Numbered from the stretch's first letter, positions 1 to 8,971 are shown. The stretch is DNA of 64,000 bases from an uncultured bacterium (GCA_905215155.1 CAJMPJ010000013.1:1-64000), one strand, 5' to 3'. Translations and numbers: made by a program. Notes: a model not told the origin generated them from the sequence alone.

Positions 1-720
1 CGGGCACCGGAGCAAAAAAACTTTACAAATATGAAATCTCTGGGTAGCTATTACATGGAAGAAAATATATTACTCCGCCTTGAGAAAAACCGGCATAAAA
101 CAAAAATTCCACGTAACGTCTCCAGAGAAGTACGGCTTTTTATCAATATCTCATCTTATGTAAGTACAGGTAATCGTGCCGGATTTGAACGGTGGGCACA
201 ACTCAATAATCTGAAAGAAGCAGCCCGAACCTTCAACTATCTGTCCGAAAACAATTTGCTGAATTACGAAGACTTCCAACAGCACATTGCTGATGTTGAT
301 AATTCTATTATTGCTACTAAACAACGAATTTCTGAATTAAGCTCCGAAATATCCCATCAGGAACTTATTCAAAAACACTGTACGTCCTACCGTACCTGCA
401 GAAAAATAGTAGAAGATGCAAAAACAGCACCGGATCCTCAAAAATATAAAACTGCTCACCAGTCAGAATATAAGCTGCACGATTCCTTAAAACAGCAATT
501 ACAGGAGCTGGGCATTACAAAATTACCTTCCTCGGAAAGGCTTCAGAAAAAAATAGAGGATCTGAGAAATGAACGTTCCTCTGCTGTCAAGGAAAAGCAA
601 GTTTTAGAAAAAAGGCGCTCAACATTAAATACCATAGCTTCCAATTTCAACTCCTTGTTATCCAATAACGCACATTTTAAAGATACTTCTGAACACCGGC
701 AAGAGGAACATGATTTATAA
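1..720 (+). CDS. Relaxase, C-terminal part (5' end outside window)
   Basis: The frame is open from the first base (no start needed before the Met at 31) to the stop at 718-720, so this is the C-terminal ~239 residues of a longer protein. It resembles the C-terminal half of relaxases from Tn1549-like conjugative elements: a conserved region around WAQLNNLKEAARTFNYLSE followed by a long coiled coil (EISHQELIQKH... through LEKRRSTLN). The nicking domain lies outside the window, so activity cannot be judged. It reads on the plus strand, opposite to the conjugation genes further right, so it may belong to the same element in inverted arrangement or to a neighbouring one. Family call is from recall of these C-termini, not from a catalytic motif. 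Confidence 0.7.
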   Translation, partial: RAPEQKNFTNMKSLGSYYMEENILLRLEKNRHKTKIPRNVSREVRLFINISSYVSTGNRAGFERWAQLNNLKEAARTFNYLSENNLLNYEDFQQHIADVDNSIIATKQRISELSSEISHQELIQKHCTSYRTCRKIVEDAKTAPDPQKYKTAHQSEYKLHDSLKQQLQELGITKLPSSERLQKKIEDLRNERSSAVKEKQVLEKRRSTLNTIASNFNSLLSNNAHFKDTSEHRQEEHDL

Positions 721-734
721 TGAGTTCCACATTT

Positions 735-782
735 AATGAGCTAAGGTCAATGACTTCAATACCATACTGACCCTAGCTCATT
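735..782. terminator. Bidirectional hairpin between convergent genes
   Basis: AATGAGCTA at 735-743 pairs with TAGCTCATT at 774-782, and the inner GGTCA/TGACC arms extend the stem. It lies between the relaxase stop and the converging ABC ATPase gene, with AT-rich flanks on both sides, as expected for a shared terminator. Confidence 0.6.
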
Positions 783-834
783 TATTTACTCTTCATCAAT
801 TTCAAATACTTTCTGATATCTCTTTTTCTGAATT

Positions 835-1548
835 TCAATCTTTTAGATCATCTGGAACTGAAACTCTTTCAACCTGCTCCATAAGACCGTCTCTTATCTT
901 TTCATCCATTATAGTATCCTCAGTTGCTACCACTGTTCCTTGCTTCAAAGTCAAAATGACATCTGCTTCCTCTGCCAGTTCCTTACTATGTGTAACCACA
1001 ATCACGCATTTGTCCTGTTCATGTGCCAAACTTTTAAAAATCCCGACAATATCCTTTGCAGTATCTTCATCCAGATTTCCTGTCGGCTCATCAGCAAGTA
1101 ACACTGGCGCTTTACTTGCCAACGCTCTTGCGATTGCCACACGTTGCTGCTGACCACCGGAAAGCTGCATTACATTTCTCTTTCTCGTAGATTTATCAAT
1201 TCCCATCTGTGTCAAAAGTATCTCTGCATCAGCGTTTCCTCCGAGCTTTACATTTTCCACAGGTGTCAGATAATCGATCAGATTATAATTCTGAAACACC
1301 AATGAAATATGATTTTTTCTGTGGTTTGCCAATCCTTTTTCCTCGATATTTTCCCCATTCATGTCAATCTCTCCGGATATCGGAGAATCTAATCCTGCAA
1401 GCAACGATAAAAGAGTTGTTTTACCACTGCCGCTTGTGCCAAGAATGGCATACATCTTTCCTTTCTCAAACTGATAAGAAATCTGATCTAAGACCATTTT
1501 ATCTTTTTGTGATTTATAAAAATAAGAAATATTTTTCAGTTCTAACAT
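835..1548 (-). CDS. ABC transporter ATP-binding protein (peptide-resistance / MacB-like type)
   Basis: 237-aa nucleotide-binding subunit that would power the two FtsX-like permeases upstream. Walker A is GTSGSGKT (~residues 37-44), the signature is LSGGQQQR (~128-135), Walker B is VLLADEPTGNLD, and the switch histidine is in VVTHS. Length fits the LolD/MacB/BceA group that works with FtsX-type permeases. The start has a good AAAGGAG site 7 bases upstream. It is the last gene of an operon: lipoprotein, permease, permease, ATPase. The divergent two-component system suggests induction by an extracellular peptide or antibiotic. That ligand is inferred from the family context only. Confidence 0.85.
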   Translation of the reverse strand: MLELKNISYFYKSQKDKMVLDQISYQFEKGKMYAILGTSGSGKTTLLSLLAGLDSPISGEIDMNGENIEEKGLANHRKNHISLVFQNYNLIDYLTPVENVKLGGNADAEILLTQMGIDKSTRKRNVMQLSGGQQQRVAIARALASKAPVLLADEPTGNLDEDTAKDIVGIFKSLAHEQDKCVIVVTHSKELAEEADVILTLKQGTVVATEDTIMDEKIRDGLMEQVERVSVPDDLKD

Positions 1549-1560
1549 ACGCTCACTCCT

Positions 1561-3000
1561 TTAACTCATCTTGCTCAAAATATCCTTTGGCTTCTGACTT
1601 GCAATATAAATACCAGAACCCAAAACAGAAACTACAATCATTCCCATTGTGGAGATGGCAGTAAAAAAAACTACTTCCGTTCCAATATTCACAGACACAC
1701 CTACCACACTGCTTTCCGTCTCTGTAACAGACTTTGCAACCATTCCTTCTTCTGCCTGATTTCGTTCCAATTCTTCCTGTAGCTGATAACCAACAAGGTA
1801 GTCAGCAACCTGCTTTGACACAAAAGGTGCTGAGAAAGTAGCCAGAACAAATGCAACTGCACCAATCAATAACCCTTCCATTAATACCTGTAATACAATC
1901 GTTCCCTTTCCTTTCCCGATAGATAACAGAACACCCATCTCATGTACCCGGTTTTTCATCCAAAATAGGAATACAAAAAGCAGAATAAGAACACTTGATA
2001 CCATGACAAATACAAGAATCAGGGAGCTTACCTTACTTAAACCATTAAAATTCTCTGCCATTGTGTCGCTCATACCGGTATTATCAAGAAAATCATATTT
2101 TTCCCATTCGATATCTACGGATTTGATTCTTTCTCTCACAGTTTCATATTCATTAACATCTTCCACCCAGAAGGTAGCATACTGATACAGCGGATCATCC
2201 TCACATCCTTCTGCTTTTTCAGGGAAACGCAGGTCTGTAAATATGATATTTTCTGCCCTGTAACTATCTCCAGACATAATTGGAGTAATTTTCTGTACAA
2301 AATCATAAATACCTATTATTTCAGCAGAATAAGCCGTAGAAGTTTCCCTTTCTTTCCAATTATTAAACTCCAGTCTGTCTCCTACTTTCAGTCCGTTCAA
2401 TTCTGCAAGTTCCCGAGAAATCACACAGACATCCTTATCTTCCCGGTTAATCATACGACCATCGTTTACCACAATATTTCCATTTTGCACATCAAAATCA
2501 TATTTCATCTGCAGATTACCACGCAGGGAAACGCCTAACTGGTCAGAACTCTGGTCTACATCCTTATCTTCAATTCTCTGGAAATTAACTGGATTTACAA
2601 CCGTATTGGCAGTAGTAATATTAAAATCAGAAACGCCGTCCACTTCTGATATTTTTACGATATCCTCATATGTGAGTGTTTCAAAAGAATTATCTGTCCA
2701 CACCATCCACTCTCCGCTTGGTAACTGTTCCTTATGGTATCCGTCCAGACTTCCATTGACATTCTCCCCAATCTTTGCAGACAACACTTCAATTCTTGCT
2801 TTTCGGTTTGCTTCATTTCCCTCTAGCCGAAAGCTCCCGCCAATCGCCTGTTTTCCTTCATTTTGTGTCTGTATGCTGGCATTTTGACAGGCAAAGCCTG
2901 CATAAATAAAACTCGCCGACACAAACACAATCAATAATAATAACATACTTTTTACAGGCTTTCTGACAACAGAACGGATTCCAAGTTGAAATACATTCAT
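1561..3000 (-). CDS. ABC transporter permease, FtsX-like
   Basis: Start taken at 3000 (MNVFQLGIRSVVRKPVKS), giving 479 aa; the frame is open further upstream but that part only overlaps the preceding permease. It has an N-terminal membrane segment (residues ~18-38), a large extracytoplasmic domain (~40-320), and three C-terminal membrane segments, the classic MacB/FtsX layout. It follows the other permease after 2 bases and precedes the ATPase by 12. The two permeases probably form a heterodimer. Substrate is unknown. Confidence 0.8.
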   Translation of the reverse strand: MNVFQLGIRSVVRKPVKSMLLLLIVFVSASFIYAGFACQNASIQTQNEGKQAIGGSFRLEGNEANRKARIEVLSAKIGENVNGSLDGYHKEQLPSGEWMVWTDNSFETLTYEDIVKISEVDGVSDFNITTANTVVNPVNFQRIEDKDVDQSSDQLGVSLRGNLQMKYDFDVQNGNIVVNDGRMINREDKDVCVISRELAELNGLKVGDRLEFNNWKERETSTAYSAEIIGIYDFVQKITPIMSGDSYRAENIIFTDLRFPEKAEGCEDDPLYQYATFWVEDVNEYETVRERIKSVDIEWEKYDFLDNTGMSDTMAENFNGLSKVSSLILVFVMVSSVLILLFVFLFWMKNRVHEMGVLLSIGKGKGTIVLQVLMEGLLIGAVAFVLATFSAPFVSKQVADYLVGYQLQEELERNQAEEGMVAKSVTETESSVVGVSVNIGTEVVFFTAISTMGMIVVSVLGSGIYIASQKPKDILSKMS

Positions 3001-3002
3001 TC

Positions 3003-4199
3003 CTATCCCTCCATTTCTGATAAAGTATCTTTTATTTTCTTTGTAAGGCATGGCAGCATAACAATTAAAGTAATCAGTATTAAAACGATTACTCCTATTC
3101 CCCATACTTTCCATACATTCCGCATGGAAAATGTAAGATTCATACGAACCCCATCCATACCTCCCATGAGTTCTGACAAAAATGGTATGATTGCACGAAA
3201 TATTCCTGCTGACATCATACAGCTTAAGGAGTAGATACAAACAATCTCAGTCATCATCTGCAAAAACACCTCTAATTTTGATATTCCAAGACTTACAAAT
3301 ACCGCAATTTCCACTTTGCGGTTTCTCATCCACATACACAAAAGCATTCCTACCACAAAGATACTGGTCATCACCGTTAAGCCGAAAACAAGTTTTGTTA
3401 CCCGTTCTATCTGCATAATAGAAAATTTCATTTTCTGATACATGGTATCTTGTGTACTGATACCAAGTCCCTCTCCAAGAGTGTTTCCAATCAGATCTGC
3501 TGTTTCGGACAACTGCTCCGGATTATTCACATACGCAATGATTTTTTCATACCTTTCTGCTCCCATTTCAACAGCAAAGGAAAGATTGGTATATATCTGA
3601 TTTTCAATGCGGTTTATCGTCAAAACATTTTCTGTCTGCTTTCTTTCGTTTCCGGTCAGATAAAAACCCGTTACTCTCGCACTTCTATCCTCATTTCCTG
3701 AAATAAAGTAGAGTTCATCTCCAATTTCAATCTGATTCTGTTCCGCCAGATGCTGATTGAGGACGACTTCATTTTCATCCTTTGCAAATTCACCTGCCAC
3801 AAGTCGGCATACATTTTCCGTAAATGGACTATCCTTTTCCATATCATCAAAACCAATCAGACACACCTGTCCTATTTCGCTCTCATCAGCTCCTATAATC
3901 GGTGCAAAACCATTCGGATACAAAGTACACTTTGCCATACGGTTCATACTGTTTATACTGGCTATATCCAATAGCTTTAGATAATCCTGCTCTGTAAGAC
4001 TTCTATTTACTTCCAGACTTTCTATCACAACTTTGGCATTTGTCTGTCTACGTATCTCATCATTGATACCCGATGAGGTATCTAAAATAGCTAATGTTCC
4101 TAGTATGGTAATGTCCGCAACAAGAAAAAGAAAGAACAATAATACTGACTTTCCTGATTTTCTACGGACATAACACATTGCCCGTTTCACAAAATTCAT
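3003..4199 (-). CDS. ABC transporter permease, FtsX-like
   Basis: 398 aa from the Met at 4199, which has AAGGTGG about 7 bases upstream; an in-frame Met 9 bases earlier is less well placed. One N-terminal membrane helix (LLFFLFLVADITILGTLAIL), an extracytoplasmic domain, and three C-terminal helices including LVFGLTVMTSIFVVGMLLCM match the MacB/FtsX permease fold. It lies directly after the lipoprotein gene, is almost contiguous with the next permease, and is probably its heterodimer partner. The extracellular domain would sense or bind the substrate. Which substrate cannot be read from the sequence. Confidence 0.8.
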   Translation of the reverse strand: MNFVKRAMCYVRRKSGKSVLLFFLFLVADITILGTLAILDTSSGINDEIRRQTNAKVVIESLEVNRSLTEQDYLKLLDIASINSMNRMAKCTLYPNGFAPIIGADESEIGQVCLIGFDDMEKDSPFTENVCRLVAGEFAKDENEVVLNQHLAEQNQIEIGDELYFISGNEDRSARVTGFYLTGNERKQTENVLTINRIENQIYTNLSFAVEMGAERYEKIIAYVNNPEQLSETADLIGNTLGEGLGISTQDTMYQKMKFSIMQIERVTKLVFGLTVMTSIFVVGMLLCMWMRNRKVEIAVFVSLGISKLEVFLQMMTEIVCIYSLSCMMSAGIFRAIIPFLSELMGGMDGVRMNLTFSMRNVWKVWGIGVIVLILITLIVMLPCLTKKIKDTLSEMEG

Positions 4200-4209
4200 A
4201 ACTTCCACC

Positions 4210-4761
4210 TTACTTCCATCTCAGAATCACCACTTTATCAGCAGTCCAATGATAAGTGTCCTGACAGCTTCCAAATATCAGTACACTTGTCTGCTTTTTG
4301 ATACTCTCTTTATCCGTACCCTCTCTGGATATTTCTGTAAGACTCGCCATGTCCATTGTAATAATTTCAAAAGTAACATCGGAAGCATAAGTAACTGTCA
4401 CTAAGTCTTCTTCCTTTTCTGCACCCGGAGCTGCCTCTGCCATTACTTCTCCGTCACCTTCTTTTGTAGTCACTGCAACAGACATTTCAAATCCACTATC
4501 GGAAAACTCCACAACACTTCCCTGTAAATCTGCTTCCTTAAAGAAATTCGAGTCTGATTTATCCGAATCTGCTGAATTTACATACTGGTTTATCTGTTGG
4601 TTGTCCTGTGTATCTCCTGTTTCCTTTTCAACATTCACACTCTGGTTTACATCGTTATCTGGTGTACCTACTTGCCCACCAGCACAGGCAGTGCAGCCAA
4701 GCATGACTGCCATACTGAAACCCACTAATCCTAACACTTTTTTACCACAATAGTTTTTCAT
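4210..4761 (-). CDS. Putative lipoprotein of the ABC transporter operon
   Basis: 183 aa with a lipoprotein signal peptide: Lys-rich start, hydrophobic VLGLVGFSMAVMLGC, then CTAC, so lipidation at Cys-23 or Cys-26. The mature part is acidic and Asn/Gln-rich (to ~residue 75) followed by a small compact domain. It is first in the operon with a strong AGGAGG site, and a promoter region shared with the divergent response regulator. Similar lipoproteins accompany FtsX-type ABC transporters and may deliver ligand or couple to the permease. No specific family is recognised. Confidence 0.7.
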   Translation of the reverse strand: MKNYCGKKVLGLVGFSMAVMLGCTACAGGQVGTPDNDVNQSVNVEKETGDTQDNQQINQYVNSADSDKSDSNFFKEADLQGSVVEFSDSGFEMSVAVTTKEGDGEVMAEAAPGAEKEEDLVTVTYASDVTFEIITMDMASLTEISREGTDKESIKKQTSVLIFGSCQDTYHWTADKVVILRWK

Positions 4762-4837
4762 TCTGAATCCTCCTTATTTGCTTCACTTTGATTTTATTTG
4801 GCTCACTTGCCATGTGATAACGATAGCAAAAAACTTT

Positions 4838-4911
4838 TCTAAAAATCTTGGAAACCTTAAATAATTTATCACTTTCTTTTAGAAGATTTTTAGAGATTTT
4901 ATTGGTATAAT
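4838..4911. promoter_or_regulatory. Inverted repeat and promoter between ABC operon and two-component system
   Basis: A perfect 12-bp inverted repeat, TCTAAAAATCTT (4838-4849) and AAGATTTTTAGA (4883-4894), lies between the divergent transcripts. Next to the right arm TTTTAGA is repeated directly 11 bases apart (4877 and 4888), the spacing OmpR-type regulators use. A TATAAT box at 4906-4911 points toward the response regulator. It is probably the operator of the adjacent response regulator, giving autoregulation plus control of the transporter operon. Confidence 0.55.
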
Positions 4912-4946
4912 TACTATAAAGAAAACGAATGATTGGAGTGAATCCT

Positions 4947-5633
4947 ATGAAAATATTGTTAATAGAAGATGATACCCAGTTGTGTATGACCATAAAAGAA
5001 CAACTTACAAAAGAGGGATATATTGTTGACACCTGCAATACCGGAGACGAAGCATTTCTGTATGCAGTGAGTGCCGACAATGATTATGATCTGGCAATCA
5101 TTGACCGGATGCTTCCTATTATTGATGGTCTATCCATTATCAAAGCCATGCGGCAGAAAAACATTCAGATTCCCGTCATCATCATTACCGGAATGTCTGA
5201 ATTGAATGATAAGATTGAAGGGCTTGACAATGGTGCAGACGATTACCTTATTAAGCCCTTTCATATCAAAGAGCTTTCCGCCCGTATCCGGGCATTGATA
5301 AGACGCCCACCTCAGATAAAGGAAAACATAACCCTTGAAATTGATGATTTATCCTTAAATCTCGCCAGTCACCAATTATCGTGCAACCATAATTCTCTTT
5401 TGCTTACGCCAAAGGAATTTCACCTGATACAGATTTTTTTATCTTCTCCCGGTACTATTTTTTCAAGAGAACAGCTACTGCAAAAAGTGTGGAATACAAA
5501 TGATGAAGTAGAACCGGGAAATGTAGACAATTACATCTATTTTTTACGAAAAAGACTAAAGAGCTTAAACAGCAACTGCTGTATCAATTCTGTTTATGGT
5601 TCCGGATATCGTTTGGAGGTAAAGCATGATTAA
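4947..5633 (+). CDS. OmpR-family response regulator
   Basis: 228 aa from the Met at 4947, with a GGAG site upstream; an earlier in-frame Met at 4929 would place the start on top of that site. Receiver domain residues 1-~115: acidic pocket EDD at 7-9, phosphoacceptor Asp-53 in IIDRMLP, and Lys in LIKPF. The C-terminal winged helix (~128-226) ends in the usual NYIYFLRKRL...VYGSGYRL pattern. It overlaps the kinase gene by 8 bases, so the pair is translationally coupled. It likely controls the divergent ABC operon through the inverted repeat between them. Confidence 0.9.
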   Translation: MKILLIEDDTQLCMTIKEQLTKEGYIVDTCNTGDEAFLYAVSADNDYDLAIIDRMLPIIDGLSIIKAMRQKNIQIPVIIITGMSELNDKIEGLDNGADDYLIKPFHIKELSARIRALIRRPPQIKENITLEIDDLSLNLASHQLSCNHNSLLLTPKEFHLIQIFLSSPGTIFSREQLLQKVWNTNDEVEPGNVDNYIYFLRKRLKSLNSNCCINSVYGSGYRLEVKHD

Positions 5634-6912
5634 AAAGTTCAAGAAACGCCTGACACTTCTGTTTATCTGCTCTGTCATGGGCGTTTTTACAGTCGTATTC
5701 TGCCTGTTTATACATGAAAATGTCCAGTCCAAAAAAGAAAACGAGATGAATTTTTTTGCACGCATGATTACCTATTTAGTTTTCCAACTTGAAAATACAG
5801 ACGATGCTGCCGGGGACTTGACATTGACCGGACAAACTTATGACTTTACATTACTATTAAAAAACAACGAGAATGCATTTATTCCTGTAAATACCAATCA
5901 TAGCAATACAGACACCAATACCCTAATCTCATTATTTGAACAAGAACTGCATAAAATATCCATAGATTTACCAGACAATGCCCATAGCACACAAAGCGGA
6001 ATATTCTCATTTTCCGCTCCTGACAGGCATAGCTATTATGGAATACAGGCAACTGTCATCACTAAGAATATGGATACTCTTGAGCTTTATGCAATCAAGG
6101 AATCTACCAGTTCTTTTACTTTTTTAAAAGAACATCTGTCCTTTTATCTTATCGTATGGCTGCTTGTTTTCATAGCAATCCTGTTCCTCGCAAGGTTTTT
6201 GATTAACAAAGCAATCAAGCCAACAGAGCATACTTTGCTAAGCCAAAAAGAATTTGTTGCATCAGCATCTCATGAGTTAAAAGCCCCTTTGGCTGTTATC
6301 TTGGCATCTGCAGAATGTATCGGTAACGATACTACTCTTTCACTTGAATCAAAACAACATACTGAAGTTATTGACTCAGAGTGTTTGCGAATGTCCAAAT
6401 TGGTACAGGATTTACTATTACTTTCTTCCGTAGATGCAAACACCTGGACGTTAAATAAGACCAATATAAATGTGGATACACTTTTGATTAACACTTATGA
6501 AAAATACGAACCTATCTGCCGGCAAAAAGGGATTCAGCTCAAACTAAATACCTCTGATGAGTTGTTTCCTGCTTTGAACGCAGATATCGACCGCCTCAAT
6601 CAGATTTTGAGTATTTTCATTGATAATGCTATAAATTATTCTCTTCCAAAATCTGAAATATCTTTAGACGCTACTGTATTTAAAAACACGTTAGTATTTT
6701 CTATCAAAGATCATGGGACAGGAATTGCAGATAAAGATAAACCCTTTATCTTTGATCGATTTTTCTGTGCTGATAAATCAAGAACTCAAAAAGAGCATTA
6801 TGGTTTAGGATTAAGTATTGCAAAAGAATTGGTTGAAATGCACAAAGGAAAGATTGAATTATCTGATACTTTAGGTGGTGGGTGTACATTCAAGATATTC
6901 TTTCCTTTATAA
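5626..6912 (+). CDS. Sensor histidine kinase
   Basis: 428 aa membrane kinase paired with the response regulator. The first membrane helix is LLFICSVMGVFTVVFCLFI (residues ~10-30), then an extracytoplasmic domain of ~130 residues, then a second helix LIVWLLVFIAILFLARFLI (~175-195). The H-box ASHELKAPLAV is near residue 215, the N-box IFIDNAINYS near 330, and the ATP-lid glycine boxes DHGTGI and GLGLSIAKELVEMH follow. The large sensor loop distinguishes it from short BceS-type kinases that rely on the transporter. The stimulus is unknown. Confidence 0.9.
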   Translation: MIKKFKKRLTLLFICSVMGVFTVVFCLFIHENVQSKKENEMNFFARMITYLVFQLENTDDAAGDLTLTGQTYDFTLLLKNNENAFIPVNTNHSNTDTNTLISLFEQELHKISIDLPDNAHSTQSGIFSFSAPDRHSYYGIQATVITKNMDTLELYAIKESTSSFTFLKEHLSFYLIVWLLVFIAILFLARFLINKAIKPTEHTLLSQKEFVASASHELKAPLAVILASAECIGNDTTLSLESKQHTEVIDSECLRMSKLVQDLLLLSSVDANTWTLNKTNINVDTLLINTYEKYEPICRQKGIQLKLNTSDELFPALNADIDRLNQILSIFIDNAINYSLPKSEISLDATVFKNTLVFSIKDHGTGIADKDKPFIFDRFFCADKSRTQKEHYGLGLSIAKELVEMHKGKIELSDTLGGGCTFKIFFPL

Positions 6913-6997
6913 ACAAATAATAGTAGTCTTGTAATCCATTAGATTTCCTTTCAACAGAAAGATACATTATCAATAATAGTAACCTGTGCTTTCTTTT

Positions 6998-7047
6998 AAA
7001 TGAGCAAATCACGCAAAAAAATGCTTGATTTACTCATTTGCTTTTTC
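6998..7047 (+). terminator. Rho-independent terminator after the two-component genes
   Basis: AAATGAG (6998-7004) and AAATCA pair with TGATTT and CTCATTT (7033-7039) around an A-rich loop, followed by GCTTTTTC. It lies 86 bases after the kinase stop and before the decayed genes. Confidence 0.65.
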
Positions 7048-7094
7048 ATTCACAAGAGTAAAATGTGGATATCAAAATGAAAAGGAGATTTGCT

Positions 7095-7217
7095 ATGGGT
7101 ACATTATTGGAAGCAAAAGAAGTAACAAAAATCTATGGAAAAACAGGACATCCCAGTTTAAACAACGTGTCTTTTCGTGTTGCCGAAGGTGAATTTATTG
7201 AGCTTAAAACAAGGTAA
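7095..7217 (+). pseudogene. N-terminal remnant of an ABC transporter ATPase
   Basis: An AAAGGAGA site precedes a Met that opens a normal ABC ATPase N-terminus: a strand reading LEAKEVTKIYGKTGHPSLNNV, then VSFRVAEGEFI. The reading stops after 40 residues, before any Walker A motif, because unrelated sequence begins at about 7200. It resembles the start of the ATPase of a BceAB-like transporter. Too short to function; it is the scar of a deletion or recombination. Confidence 0.7.
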
Positions 7218-7253
7218 AAACAGAATTATCAAAGAAAGTAAATATAAGTCCGC

Positions 7254-7538
7254 TTTGCGACAGTTGCAGCAAGAGGAAGCGCTGTATCTCCTAACCCAAA
7301 AGAAACCGGATCTGGTGCTGCTAACTATATGACCAAACCCTTTAATATCAAAGAACTTCTTGCACGAATTACTGTTCAGCTTCGGAAAAATGAAATACAG
7401 ACAGAGAAGCATTCATTGTCGATTGGTAACTTAAGCGGTCTTTCCATGAATGTTCCCAAAGACTCCATCTATGGCTTTGTCAAGAAAAACGATGCGGGCA
7501 ATCCGCTGATCCGCCTGATCTGCGGATTGCAAGATTGA
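7254..7538 (+). pseudogene. Response-regulator fragment
   Basis: In one frame the sequence reads a receiver-domain end, GAANYMTKPFNIKELLARI (around 7311-7368), the Lys-Pro-Phe and linker helix typical of OmpR-type regulators. The phosphoacceptor half and the DNA-binding domain are absent; the preceding ~60 bases and the tail after IGNLSGLSMNV match nothing recognisable. Together with the ABC fragment before it, this looks like a collapsed second regulator-transporter locus. Confidence 0.6.
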
Positions 7539-7587
7539 TCTGGCAAAAGCCTCATTTCTCGTAAGTAAAATTCCAAATGTTTATCTC

Positions 7588-8430
7588 TTATTCCATTTCA
7601 ATAATCCGATATGCTTCTGAAGTTAATGCCTTTACAGCACGTTTGTAATCTTTATCTTTTACCAAAATATAATCCGTATTAAATGTAGAAATTGCAAATA
7701 GTCCGACCTCATATCTGGCCAACGCGTCAGATATCTCCGCCAAAATACCAATCAGAGAAAAATCCAATACTCCCTGTATGCGAAACGCTCTCCAGCCGTC
7801 ACTCTGCTGTATCGTATTATCCGGTACATCCCCTGTACGGCATACCAGAGATTTTTCCTCATCGGTTTTCCCTATAAAACAATACTCCGCATCCAGATCG
7901 ACTTGCGAATAGTCCTCTACCTGGCAGACACTAAATAAACCCGGAAGTACCAGCATTTCCGTAATCTCATCATCCCAGTTAGTTTCATCCTCTTCTGTTA
8001 TAGAATAATCGCCCTCAGCCAGATGCTCAACCTTTTCTTCAAACGGGAGTTCCGGATCAATTCCCATTTCTTCCCAGGTAGTACCATAAGGCGCTCCTCC
8101 AGACGTATACCCGGCAATAAATGCAAACCGATCATCACAATCCTCATATATAGTTTCATACTTTTCACGTTTCTTTTTTTCTTTCTGTAATCGCTTTTGT
8201 TTTAATCGTTCTTCCTCTGCCCGTTTTATATTATCCAATTGTTCCTGCGTATAATTAACACCCAGTTCCTGTAAATCCTTTACTGCTGTCATAGAATCCA
8301 CATGGAACCTTTCCCTGTAATGTTTTACCATGTGCTTCGGTGTGCCCTGATAGGTAAGCAGCCACTGTTTACCTTTTTGAAGGCGGCGGCGTTTTCGTTC
8401 TTCTTTATTCAATTTCCTTTTATTTGCCAT
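7588..8430 (-). CDS. ACT-domain protein fused to a mobile-element-type N-terminal region
   Basis: 280 aa from the Met at 8430 (GGAG 8 bases upstream; a Met 33 bases earlier lacks a site). Residues 1-~80 are very basic (KRKLNKEERKRRRLQKGKQ) with a WLLTYQGTPKHMVKHYRERF segment seen in small mobile-element proteins. A Lys/Glu coiled coil follows, then FAFIAGYTSGGAPYGTTWEE (~105-125). The C-terminal ~125 residues (LPGLFSVCQVEDYSQVDL... to the end) are a complete ACT-type ligand-binding module with FRIQGVLDFSLIGILAEIS. ACT modules usually bind amino acids; the ligand and the role of the fusion are unknown. It stands alone on the minus strand. Confidence 0.65.
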   Translation of the reverse strand: MANKRKLNKEERKRRRLQKGKQWLLTYQGTPKHMVKHYRERFHVDSMTAVKDLQELGVNYTQEQLDNIKRAEEERLKQKRLQKEKKKREKYETIYEDCDDRFAFIAGYTSGGAPYGTTWEEMGIDPELPFEEKVEHLAEGDYSITEEDETNWDDEITEMLVLPGLFSVCQVEDYSQVDLDAEYCFIGKTDEEKSLVCRTGDVPDNTIQQSDGWRAFRIQGVLDFSLIGILAEISDALARYEVGLFAISTFNTDYILVKDKDYKRAVKALTSEAYRIIEME

Positions 8431-8547
8431 CTGATATTCTCCAATCAATATTCTGTTTTTCACTTATTTCATACATAGCCAGAAGCATTATATTAAACTT
8501 CGGGCAATATTGTATACACTGCTGTTTTCGAATCAGAAATATAAAAA

Positions 8548-8919
8548 TCAATCGTTGACTTCTGGCTGTTCATTTATGGCTTGTCTGTAAAACTCAATTT
8601 TATCATCCAGATTCTGTAAATACTCACTCCATTTTTGCCGTTGTTCTAACACATATTTTCTATGTACTTCCAATATTTTCATCCGCTCCGGCATTGTACT
8701 TTTTCCACAGTACCGCAGTTCAGAATATTTCTGAATATCTCTGAGATGCATACCTGTCTCTTTTAGTCGTCGGATAAACTTTATCCATTCAATATCATTC
8801 TCCTCATATTCACGCCTGCCGCCACTGTCTCTTGCTACTTTGATTAATCCTTTTTTCTCATAATACCGTAACGTGCTTTCAGGCAGGTTCGTTTTTTCAG
8901 AAATCTCGCCAATTAACAT
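8548..8919 (-). CDS. MerR-family transcriptional regulator
   Basis: 123 aa from the Met at 8919 with GAGGTGA upstream. The N-terminal winged helix reads LIGEISEKTNLPESTLRYYEKKGLI...GGRREYEENDI, a textbook MerR DNA-binding domain, followed by a long dimerisation helix (VLEQRQKWSEYLQNLDDKIEFY). There is no cysteine effector site of the metal type and no large drug-binding domain. It faces the carboxymuconolactone-decarboxylase-like gene, with an operator-like dyad in the shared promoter, so it probably controls that gene and itself. Confidence 0.85.
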   Translation of the reverse strand: MLIGEISEKTNLPESTLRYYEKKGLIKVARDSGGRREYEENDIEWIKFIRRLKETGMHLRDIQKYSELRYCGKSTMPERMKILEVHRKYVLEQRQKWSEYLQNLDDKIEFYRQAINEQPEVND

Positions 8920-8940
8920 TAAAATCACCTCAAATTGTTC

Positions 8941-8971
8941 TTGACTTAAACTATGGTTTAAGTCATATGCT
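8941..8971 (+). promoter_or_regulatory. MerR-type promoter with dyad operator
   Basis: The -35 box TTGACT (8941-8946) overlaps a perfect 9-bp dyad, GACTTAAAC and GTTTAAGTC (8943-8964), with a 4-base centre. TATGCT at 8966-8971 gives a 19-base spacer, the long spacing MerR activators correct by twisting DNA; CATATG at 8964 would give 17. It drives the gene at 9003. Confidence 0.65.
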
